Assembly: GCA_035604195.1 (NCBI GenBank)
Contig: DATNIY010000101.1
Span: 1 to 6,556 of the forward strand
Direction of reading: 5' to 3'
DNA: 6,556 nt
Source of the DNA: DATJLY01 sp035604195
GTDB taxonomy: Bacteria > Pseudomonadota > Alphaproteobacteria > ATCC43930 > CGMCC-115725
The first letter of the stretch is position 1, and each line of letters begins with the position of its first letter. Under the pieces are notes generated by a model, which saw only the letters and a program-made list of their open reading frames with translations, did not search any database and was not told the origin of the DNA. The translations under genes were made by a program, and so were the position numbers. This document shows, piece after piece, positions 1 through 5,779 of the stretch.

Positions 1-2
1 CC

Positions 3-2177
3 GCGGCGGCGCAAGCCGCTCCCGGCGTCGTCGCGGTGCTGACCCTGGCCGACCTCGCGCCGCATCTGACGCGGCAACAAATGCCGATCCAATTCCGCAA
101 TTCGAAGCTGCCGCCGCATTGTACGCCCTACCCGCTCGCCAAGGACGAGGTCGCCTATGTCGGCCAGGCGGTGGCAGTCGTCATCGCGTCTTCCCGCTAT
201 CTCGCGGAAGACGCCGCCGCGCTGGTCGAGGTGGATTACGACATCCTGCCGGCGGTCTCCGATTGCAAGCGTGCGCTGGCGCCCGATTCGCCGTGGGCGC
301 GCCAGGGCCGCAGCACCAACATTCTTGCGGAGATTCGGCAAGGCTATGGCGAGGTCGATGCCGCCTTCGCCAGCGCGCCCCACCGCCTGAAGCTGGGCCT
401 CAAGCAGCATCGCGGCGGCGCGCATTCGATCGAGGGCCGCGGCGTGCTCGCCGCCTATGATGCGGGCGAGGACCGGCTCACCGTCTGGTCATCGACCCAG
501 CTCGCCCATGAGCTGCGCTCCTTCCTCATGGAGCTCCTGGATCTCGACGAGAATCGGCTGCGCGTGGTGACGCCCGATGTGGGCGGCGGCTTCGGCGCCA
601 AGTTCCTGATGTATCCCGAAGAGATCGTCATCCCGTTGGCCGGCCGGATGCTGCGCCGCCCGATCAAATGGATCGAAGACCGGCGCGAGCATTTCCTCGC
701 GAGCATCCAGGAGCGCGACCAGTATTGGGAGCTTGAGGTCGCCTTCGACGGTGCGGGCCGGCTCCTGGCCGTCCGCGGCGAGATGGTCCACGACCAGGGC
801 GCCTATACGCCGCAAGGTATCAACACCGCCTACAATTCCTCGACCGCCTTCCCCGGTCCCTATGTGCTGCCGGCCTATGAGATTCGGGCATTGGTCGTCG
901 AGACCAACAAGGTCCCGACCGTGCCGGTGCGCGGCGCCGGTTATCCCCAGGGCTGCTTCGCCATGGAGCGTACGCTCGATCGCATTGCCCAGGCGCTCGG
1001 CCTCGACCGCGCTTTAGTGCGCGAGCGCAACCTCGTACCGGCGGCGGCGATGCCCTACACGACGCCGCTCAAGAGCCGCTCAGGATCGGCCATCGCCTAT
1101 GACACGGGCGACTTCCCGAAGAGCATGAACAGTGTTATAGAAGCTATTGAATATAAAACATTTATTCAGCGTCAAAACGCGGCGCGGTCGAGCGGACGCT
1201 ATCTCGGCATCGGCATCGCCAACGGCATGAAGGGGACCGGGCGCGGACCCTACGAATCGGCGTTGGTGCGGGTCGGCCGGACTGGGCGGGTCTCGGTCTT
1301 TACCGGGGCGATGCCGATGGGGCAGGGGGTCAAGACCGCGCTGGCGCAGATCTGCGCCGAGCAATTGGGCGTCGCGCCCGAGGAAATCGCCGTAACTGCC
1401 GGCGACACCGCGACGATCCCCTTGGGCATGGGCGGCTTCGCCAGCCGCCAGACGGTGACGGCAGGCTCCTCCGCCCACCTCGCGGCGGCCAGCGTGCGGC
1501 AGAAGGCGCTCGGCATGGCGGCCCATCTGCTCGAGGCCGCGGTCGAGGATTTGGAAATGCGCGACGGCCGCATCGAGCTGCGCGGCGTGCCCGGCCACGG
1601 CGTAACCCTACGCGAAGTGGCGAGCGTGCTGTGCGGCGATCCCGGCTACGCCATCCCCGGGAAATTCGCGCCGGGGCTCGAGAGCTATCAGACTTTCGCG
1701 CCGGATGCGCTGACCTACGGCATCGGCTGCCACGCCGCCGAGGTCGAAGTGGATATCGGCACCGGCGCGGTGCGCATCTTGCGCTATATCGTCGCCACCG
1801 ATTGCGGCCGTGCCGTCAATCCGATGATGGTGGAAGGCCAGATCCACGGCGGCGCGGCGCATGGCATCGGCAATGCGCTCTACGAGTGGATGGGCTTCGA
1901 CGAGGGCGCGCAGCCGATCACCACGACTTTCGCCGAGTATCTCCTGGCGACCTCGACCGAGATGCCCAAGATCGAAGTCCGGCTCCTCGAATATCCCGCT
2001 TCGACCAACCCCTTGGGCGTCAAGGGCGTCGGCGAGGCCGGCTGCGTCCCGGCCGCCGCGGCGATCATTTCCGCGGTCGAAAATGCGCTCGAGCCCTTCG
2101 GCGTGCGCATCGACGAAACCCCTATCCTGCCGCCGCGCCTTTTGGCCCTCATCGAAGCGGCGAGCAAAAGAGCTTAG
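3..2177 (+). CDS. Molybdopterin-binding large subunit of a xanthine dehydrogenase/CoxL-family hydroxylase (5' partial)
   Basis: This is the catalytic Mo-cofactor subunit of a multi-subunit molybdenum hydroxylase, which hydroxylates a substrate carbon with oxygen from water. The frame is open from base 3 and reads AAAQAAPGVVAVLTLADL, internal to the N-terminal 'hammerhead' domain, so the GTG at 36 is not a real start. About 724 residues are visible; the family is usually 760-800, so a short N-terminal piece is missing. Counting from codon 36, I see the PLAKDEVAYVGQAVAVV substrate-domain motif (about 34-50), the cofactor-binding GGGFGAKF (183-190), the active-site loop VRGAGYPQ (298-305), MGQG (428-431) and KGVGEAG with the conserved catalytic Glu (E667). 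The loop is not the AYRCSFR of true aerobic CO dehydrogenase, so the substrate is something else. The FeS and FAD subunit genes are absent from the window and would have to lie to the left. It overlaps the convergent aminotransferase gene by 4 bases. It contains an AT-rich patch at 1128-1178. Confidence 0.93.
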   Translation, partial: AAAQAAPGVVAVLTLADLAPHLTRQQMPIQFRNSKLPPHCTPYPLAKDEVAYVGQAVAVVIASSRYLAEDAAALVEVDYDILPAVSDCKRALAPDSPWARQGRSTNILAEIRQGYGEVDAAFASAPHRLKLGLKQHRGGAHSIEGRGVLAAYDAGEDRLTVWSSTQLAHELRSFLMELLDLDENRLRVVTPDVGGGFGAKFLMYPEEIVIPLAGRMLRRPIKWIEDRREHFLASIQERDQYWELEVAFDGAGRLLAVRGEMVHDQGAYTPQGINTAYNSSTAFPGPYVLPAYEIRALVVETNKVPTVPVRGAGYPQGCFAMERTLDRIAQALGLDRALVRERNLVPAAAMPYTTPLKSRSGSAIAYDTGDFPKSMNSVIEAIEYKTFIQRQNAARSSGRYLGIGIANGMKGTGRGPYESALVRVGRTGRVSVFTGAMPMGQGVKTALAQICAEQLGVAPEEIAVTAGDTATIPLGMGGFASRQTVTAGSSAHLAAASVRQKALGMAAHLLEAAVEDLEMRDGRIELRGVPGHGVTLREVASVLCGDPGYAIPGKFAPGLESYQTFAPDALTYGIGCHAAEVEVDIGTGAVRILRYIVATDCGRAVNPMMVEGQIHGGAAHGIGNALYEWMGFDEGAQPITTTFAEYLLATSTEMPKIEVRLLEYPASTNPLGVKGVGEAGCVPAAAAIISAVENALEPFGVRIDETPILPPRLLALIEAASKRA
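1128..1178 (+). other. AT-rich, rare-codon patch inside the Mo-hydroxylase gene
   Basis: A 51-base stretch with 14 G/C (27%) by hand count interrupts a gene that is otherwise strongly GC-rich. The reading frame is intact. It encodes residues 365-381 (N, S, V, I, E, A, I, E, Y, K, T, F, I, Q, R, Q, N) with codons avoided elsewhere in the window, such as ATA, AAA, ACA, TTT, ATT, TAT and GTT. The encoded segment fits the usual spacer after the 'YDTGDF' motif of this family, so the protein need not be damaged. See the findings for interpretation. Confidence 0.85.
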
Positions 2178-3358
2178 GCGCCGGCGTTCCGCCGCGCGAG
2201 CCAGGCGCCGATGCGGGCCAACGCCTCTTCGATTTCCGCGCGGCTCGCGGCATAGGAGAAGCGCAGGTAGCCCTCGCCATAGGCGCCGAAGCTGGTGCCG
2301 GAGATGACGGCGACGCCGACTTCGTCAAGGAGCTGCGCCTCGAGCCGGCGCGTATCGATGCCGGTGCCGGCGACATTGGGAAAGGCATAAAACGCGCCGC
2401 CGGGCATGGCGCAGCGGAAGCCGGGCAAGGCATTGAGCCCGGCGGTGATGAGCTTCCGCCGTTCGGCGAAGGCGGCGACCATGCGCTGAAGCGGCTCGTG
2501 CGGGCCTTCGAGCGCGGCGATCCCGGCATATTGCGCCGCGGCGTTGACGCAGGAATGGCAGTTGATGGCGAGCCGCTCGGCGAAGGGGAAGAGCGCCTTC
2601 GGCCAAATGCCATAGCCGAGCCGCCAGCCCGTCATCGCGTAAGTCTTGCTCCAGCCGTCGAGCAGAATGAGGCGATCCTGAATCGCGGGATAGGCGAGCA
2701 GGCTCGTGTGCCTCGCGCCGTCATAGAGAATCTCGCCGTAGATTTCGTCGCTGAGGATCGCGACGTGCGGATGGCGCTCGAGCCCCTTCACGAGCGCGTC
2801 GAACTCCGCCTTCGGCACCACCCCACCGGTGGGGTTGGCCGGGCTGTTGACGATGATGAGCCGTGTCGCCGGCGTGATCTTCGCCAGCACTTCCTCGGCG
2901 CTGAAGGAAAATCCCTTGGCTTCGTGCAGCGCGATCGGCACCGGCGTCGCGCCGGAGAAGCGGATGACGCTCTCATAGATGGGGAAGCCGGGATTGGGAT
3001 AGAGAATCTCGGCACCGGGCTCGCCGAACATGAGAATAGCGAAGAACATCGTCACCTTGCCGCCGGGCACCACCAGCACCTGGTCCGGCGAAACGGCAAC
3101 GCGATGACGGCGATGCAAATCCGCCGCCACCGCCTCGCGCAGCGGCAGGATGCCGTTCGCGGGCGTATAGCCGTGATGCCCGTCGGCGAGCGCCTTGCGC
3201 CCGGCCTCGACGATATGCGGCGGCGTCGGGAAGTCCGGCTGACCGATGCCGAGATTGATGATCGACCGGCCGGCGGCCTGCAGCGCCTTGGCGCGCGCCA
3301 GCACCTCGAAGGCGGATTCGGTGCCGAGCAGCGCCATCCGGGCGGACATTGCGAGCAT
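2174..3358 (-). CDS. Pyridoxal-phosphate-dependent aminotransferase, class I/II (aspartate aminotransferase fold)
   Basis: A cytosolic fold-type I PLP enzyme of 394 residues, the normal length for the family. Visible landmarks are the N-terminal NLGIGQPDFPTP (35-46), GYTPANG (63-69), PGGK (98-101), the NPTG cofactor motif with N175, DEIY (204-207), the Schiff-base lysine K238 in SKTYAMTGWRLGYG, and the carboxylate-binding arginine R366 in YLRFSYA. It therefore transfers amino groups between an alpha-amino acid and a 2-oxo acid; the amino-acid specificity cannot be read. The ATG at 3358 lies 6 bases after the stop of the PdxA-like gene, so the two are almost certainly co-transcribed and translationally coupled. 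In-frame ATGs at 3349 and 3337 are possible alternatives, and none has a strong Shine-Dalgarno sequence. Its TAA stop (2176-2174) overlaps the TAG stop of the convergent Mo-hydroxylase gene. Confidence 0.93.
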   Translation of the reverse strand: MLAMSARMALLGTESAFEVLARAKALQAAGRSIINLGIGQPDFPTPPHIVEAGRKALADGHHGYTPANGILPLREAVAADLHRRHRVAVSPDQVLVVPGGKVTMFFAILMFGEPGAEILYPNPGFPIYESVIRFSGATPVPIALHEAKGFSFSAEEVLAKITPATRLIIVNSPANPTGGVVPKAEFDALVKGLERHPHVAILSDEIYGEILYDGARHTSLLAYPAIQDRLILLDGWSKTYAMTGWRLGYGIWPKALFPFAERLAINCHSCVNAAAQYAGIAALEGPHEPLQRMVAAFAERRKLITAGLNALPGFRCAMPGGAFYAFPNVAGTGIDTRRLEAQLLDEVGVAVISGTSFGAYGEGYLRFSYAASRAEIEEALARIGAWLARRNAGA

Positions 3359-3364
3359 GGCGGT

Positions 3365-4360
3365 TCAAGCTGCTTTGCGTTGGGAGACGCCGACCAGACG
3401 CTGCACCGCCTCGATCACCGCTTCCGGGCTGGCGCGGTTCTTGCCGGCGATGTCGAGCGCGCTGCCATGCGCCACCGAGGAGAACAGCACGGGCGTGCCG
3501 ATGGTGAGGCCGGCGGCGCGGTTGCGCGCCAAGAGCTTCGCGGCGATGTGGCCCTGGTCGTGAAACATGACGATGAAGGCGTCGAAGCCGGCGTGATGGA
3601 ACATGGTGTCGGCGCCGAAGGGACCTTCGACCTTGATCCCGGCGGCCTTGGCCTCGGCGAGCGCCGGGCCGATGATGCGCATCTCCTCGTCGCCGAACAA
3701 GCCGTGCTCGCCGGCGTGCGGGTTCAATCCCGCGACGGCGAGACGGGGCGCGGCCACGCCCATCCGCCGCAGCGCGGTCTGCGTCGCGTCGATGACGCGG
3801 CGCACGCGCTCGCGGGTGATGAGGGCGACGGCGCGGGCGAGGCTGACATGCAGCGTGGCGTGGACGATGCGCATCTCGTCGAAGCACAACATGAGAAATG
3901 CGTCCTCCGGCGGCACGCCGGCGCAGCGCGCGACGAAAGCGGGATAGCCGTCGAACTCGATGCCGGCTGCCTTGATCGCGCTTTCGGTCTGCGGCGCGGC
4001 CACAACGGCGTCGACATGGCCGGCAAGCGCCGCCTCGATCGCGGCCTGCGCGGCTTCGATGGCGGCGCGGCCATGCGCGGCGCGGATCTGCCCGATGGCC
4101 ACCGCCTCGGTGCCGAACTGGTCGAGCGCGAGGAGCGCGACCTCGTGCCGCGTCCAATCGATCTTGTCGGCTGAGCGGTAGGCGATGAGGCGCGGCGCGA
4201 TTCCGCACAGGGCGGCGTGGGTCTCGATCACGCGCTGGTCGCCGACGAGCAGCGGTCGGCATGCATTGCGCACGCGGGTGTCGAGCGCTGCCTTGAGCGC
4301 AATCTCCGGCCCGATCCCCGCGGGATCGCCGATCGCGATCGCGACTTTGCGTCGATTCAT
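3365..4360 (-). CDS. PdxA-family metal-dependent dehydrogenase, probably TphB-like rather than true PdxA
   Basis: 331 residues, the PdxA family length. The ATG at 4360 is chosen because MNRRKVAIAIGDPAGIGPEI is the canonical family N-terminus. The frame extends upstream to 4582, but that part is Arg/Ser-rich, unlike the family, and antiparallel to nothing recognisable. The three metal-binding histidines are present: H171 in ATLHVSL, H215 in GLNPHAGE and H267 in FHDQG. K275 and the GADT motif are also present. Positions that bind substrate in E. coli PdxA (H136, T137, N283, R292 as I recall) align here with Y139, P140, G284 and F293. The motifs GIEFDGYPAF, HDQGHIAAKLLA and SSVAHGSALDIAG resemble TphB (terephthalate cis-dihydrodiol dehydrogenase). 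I infer NAD-dependent oxidation, probably decarboxylating or dearomatised-diol oxidation, of a non-phosphorylated substrate. Automatic pipelines would call it 4-hydroxythreonine-4-phosphate dehydrogenase. It sits upstream of the aminotransferase and downstream of a Rieske fragment on the same strand. Confidence 0.88.
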   Translation of the reverse strand: MNRRKVAIAIGDPAGIGPEIALKAALDTRVRNACRPLLVGDQRVIETHAALCGIAPRLIAYRSADKIDWTRHEVALLALDQFGTEAVAIGQIRAAHGRAAIEAAQAAIEAALAGHVDAVVAAPQTESAIKAAGIEFDGYPAFVARCAGVPPEDAFLMLCFDEMRIVHATLHVSLARAVALITRERVRRVIDATQTALRRMGVAAPRLAVAGLNPHAGEHGLFGDEEMRIIGPALAEAKAAGIKVEGPFGADTMFHHAGFDAFIVMFHDQGHIAAKLLARNRAAGLTIGTPVLFSSVAHGSALDIAGKNRASPEAVIEAVQRLVGVSQRKAA

Positions 4361-4424
4361 GATGATGGAGTCTAGTCGCTCGCCGCCGCCGCGACAATCG
4401 CCCCGGAAGCAGAAGGCCCGGCGG

Positions 4425-4664
4425 TTACCGTGTTGCGGCGGGATCGATGCAGATCTGCCCGCCGCGGATGGGCGCGGTCCAAACGCGAACCGGCTCGCTG
4501 CAGGGCGGAAATGTCGGCGTTCGCGTGCAGAGGTCGAAGCGCCCGTGGTGGAACGAGCATTCGCAAAGCCGCAGCAGACCACAACTCATTGCCTGCCCGA
4601 TCGCAATCCCGTCGGCCGCTACCTCGGCGTTACTTGACTTGTTCTGTTGCTCTTCGCCCGGCAT
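4425..4664 (-). pseudogene. C-terminal remnant of a Rieske [2Fe-2S] ferredoxin
   Basis: A 79-codon frame with stop TAA at 4427-4425, ending 64 bases before the PdxA-like ATG. Its second half carries the second Rieske cluster half-site, C36-S-F-H39-H-G-R-F-D, followed by a proline-bearing stretch and VRVWTAPIRGGQICIDP, which matches the last beta strands of ring-hydroxylating-oxygenase ferredoxins. The first half-site (C-x-H, normally about 17-20 residues earlier) is absent: the matching place reads DGIAIGQAMSCGLL, and I find no C-x-H in the other two frames back to 4700. A protein with only one Cys/His pair could not hold a normal Rieske cluster, so I call it a remnant truncated or eroded at its 5' end. 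A small alternative is a genuine short protein starting at the ATG at 4664. No clear ribosome binding site supports that start. The homology of the C-terminal half is fairly secure; that of residues 1-22 is not. Confidence 0.6.
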
Positions 4665-4670
4665 CGATTT

Positions 4671-4697
4671 GGCACGCCGCGACCAAACGGGCGTGCC
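4671..4697 (-). terminator. GC hairpin after the methyltransferase gene
   Basis: A perfect 8-base inverted repeat, GGCACGCC and GGCGTGCC, with an 11-base loop begins 3 bases after the methyltransferase TGA (4703-4701). No run of T follows on the minus strand (the next bases are AAATCG), so it is not a textbook intrinsic terminator. It could still end or stabilise the transcript, and it separates the methyltransferase from the Rieske/PdxA unit. Confidence 0.4.
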
Positions 4698-4700
4698 GCA

Positions 4701-5564
4701 TCAGGCCCGCGCCCGGACCACCCAAATGGCGCCGGGGAGCACGATACCCTGCGGCCCGTCTTGGCTTCGAAAAAAGGCTTCGAGGCCCGAGCGCACGGCT
4801 TCGCGGAACTCCGCCGAAGCGCCCAAGGTGGCGCGCACTGCCGGACCGATTTGCATGGCGAAATCCGCCGCTTCCGCCGCGCCGCCGGGCCCTGCCAACG
4901 GCATTGCCGGGTCATGCGGCGTCAAGGAAACCTCGCGGAACCCGGCGCCTTCGAGAATGCGGTGCACCCGCTCGGGATTGGCCCAAGCGAATTGCCCGGG
5001 CTCCTCCGGCCCGGGCGGTGCGGCCGGCGGCAATAAATGAGCTATTGCGGCCATCGCGGCCATAATCCAGGGATTCTCTTGCCGCGTGCGGAAGACCGCC
5101 AGCGCCAGGCGACCGCCGGGCTTCATCGCCCGGCGCAGCTTGCCGAAGGTCGCGATCGGGTCGGCGAAGAACATCACGCCGAAGCGCGAGAAGGCGAGGT
5201 CGAAGCGGCTCGGTGGGAAGGCGTAAGTGGAAACGTCTGCCAGAACCACCTCGGCGTGGCGCAGACCGGCTGCGGTGATGCGTTCGCGTGCCCGAGCCAC
5301 GGACCGCTCCGCGATGTCGATGCCCAGGACGTGACCGGTAGGACCGACGCGCGCGGCGAGCTCCAGCACCGTCGTGCCGCTGCCGCAGCCGATGTCGATC
5401 ACGCGCTCGCCGGGCTGCGGTGCGGCGAGGTCCAGCGCCACTTGCGTTAGCCCCGCGAGCAACCGGTCGATGCGCTCATGGTGATCGGCCCAGAACCGCA
5501 TGGCGGGGCTGTTCCAGTATTGCCCTTCACGCACGTCGGGCGTGCCGGCCGGTTGACCATTCAT
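4701..5564 (-). CDS. Class I SAM-dependent methyltransferase
   Basis: A 287-residue soluble methyltransferase with a Rossmann-fold domain. Motif I is VIDIGCGSG (55-63), the ribose-binding acidic residue is D83 in GIDIAE, an acidic D110 ends strand 4, and FDLAFSRFGVMFF (121-133) with the following MKPGGRL (147-153) are the typical post-I and motif III regions. The C-terminal half (about 165-287) is the substrate-side region, with a Pro-rich loop at 179-189. This UbiE/Methyltransf_25-like type is common in alphaproteobacteria and its acceptor is generally unknown; I cannot assign one. The ATG at 5564 (MNGQPAG...) is chosen because any start further upstream in the frame, such as the ATG at 5633, would lie within the tRNA-His gene. 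No good Shine-Dalgarno is visible. The gene starts 24 bases after the tRNA CCA end with no hairpin between, so it may be transcribed from the tRNA promoter. Confidence 0.9.
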   Translation of the reverse strand: MNGQPAGTPDVREGQYWNSPAMRFWADHHERIDRLLAGLTQVALDLAAPQPGERVIDIGCGSGTTVLELAARVGPTGHVLGIDIAERSVARARERITAAGLRHAEVVLADVSTYAFPPSRFDLAFSRFGVMFFADPIATFGKLRRAMKPGGRLALAVFRTRQENPWIMAAMAAIAHLLPPAAPPGPEEPGQFAWANPERVHRILEGAGFREVSLTPHDPAMPLAGPGGAAEAADFAMQIGPAVRATLGASAEFREAVRSGLEAFFRSQDGPQGIVLPGAIWVVRARA

Positions 5565-5588
5565 GTCGGTTCTACTGCCGGAAAAATT

Positions 5589-5665
5589 TGGGGCGAGTGA
5601 CCGGGATCGAACCGGCGACATCCAGATCCACAATCTGGCGCTCTAACCAGCTGAGCTACACCCGC
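5589..5665 (-). tRNA. trnH: tRNA-His (anticodon GTG)
   Basis: A complete cloverleaf read on the minus strand. The acceptor is GCGGGTG/CACTCGC (one G-T pair). The D stem is GCTC/GAGC with loop AGCTGGTTA. The anticodon stem is CCAGA/TCTGG around TTGTGGA, giving anticodon GTG at 5631-5629. The T arm is GCCGG-TTCGATC-CCGGT. Histidine identity is backed by the G encoded at -1 (base 5666) opposite discriminator C73 (5592), the hallmark G-1:C73 pair of tRNA-His. The 3' CCA is encoded (5591-5589). Without CCA the gene spans 5592-5665. Confidence 0.97.
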
Positions 5666-5678
5666 CGCTCCGAGGCCG

Positions 5679-5707
5679 CTCCTACCGCGCCGCCGCGCCA
5701 GCGTCAA
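5679..5707 (-). promoter_or_regulatory. Probable sigma70-type promoter of tRNA-His
   Basis: On the minus strand, TTGACG (5707-5702, five of six to the -35 consensus) is followed after 17 bases by TAGGAG (5684-5679, three of six to the -10 consensus). The tRNA 5' end (G-1 at 5666) lies 12 bases further on, a normal distance for a short tRNA leader. The weak -10 is usual in GC-rich genomes. Spacing and position make it credible. Confidence 0.5.
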
Positions 5708-5722
5708 GCCGCCGGCCGCGCG

Positions 5723-5752
5723 CTTTCGCCTATCCGCGCCGCGGGTTAGACT
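5723..5752 (+). promoter_or_regulatory. Weak candidate promoter for the NAD(P)H-hydrate repair gene
   Basis: In the 113-base divergent intergenic region, TAGACT (5747-5752, four of six to the -10 consensus) lies about 17-18 bases after CTTTCG (5723-5728). The -35 match is poor. The call rests mostly on position, 27 bases before the ATG at 5780. Confidence 0.22.
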
Positions 5753-5769
5753 CGGCCGGCAAGCAAAGT

Positions 5770-5774
5770 GAAGG
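5770..5774 (+). promoter_or_regulatory. Ribosome binding site deciding the nnr start
   Basis: GAAGG ends 5 bases before the ATG at 5780 and favours that start over the in-frame GTG at 5768, which has no Shine-Dalgarno match upstream. Confidence 0.55.
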
Positions 5775-5779
5775 CGCCA

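Noticed and set aside
36..38. GTG as the start of the Mo-hydroxylase gene.
   Set aside because: The frame is open to base 3 and the residues before the GTG match the conserved APGVVAVLT segment, so the gene begins left of the window.
1631..4174. An 847-codon open frame on the + strand, antisense to the aminotransferase and PdxA-like genes.
   Set aside because: Its translation is Arg/Gly/Ala/His-rich low-complexity with no family motif, and the opposite strand carries two clear enzymes. High GC removes stops from shadow frames.
2973..4397. A 474-codon minus-strand frame overlapping the aminotransferase and PdxA-like genes out of frame.
   Set aside because: Arg-rich translation typical of a shifted GC-rich frame. 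The real proteins on the same strand have complete motifs in another frame.
4361..4582. A 74-residue N-terminal extension of the PdxA-like frame.
   Set aside because: Family N-termini begin at MNRRKVAIAI. The extension is Arg/Ser-rich, has no motif and overlaps the Rieske remnant in another frame.
4634..4662. TTGACT on the + strand as a promoter -35.
   Set aside because: No -10-like sequence at 16-18 bases and no + strand gene follows.
5565..5633. A longer methyltransferase start at the ATG at 5633.
   Set aside because: It would place the N-terminus inside the tRNA-His gene. The encoded residues show no domain, and MNGQPAG at 5564 fits the family start.
5420..5749. A + strand frame containing RVTGIEPATSRSTIW.
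   Set aside because: This is the well-known spurious peptide produced by translating the antisense strand of a tRNA gene; here it comes from tRNA-His.
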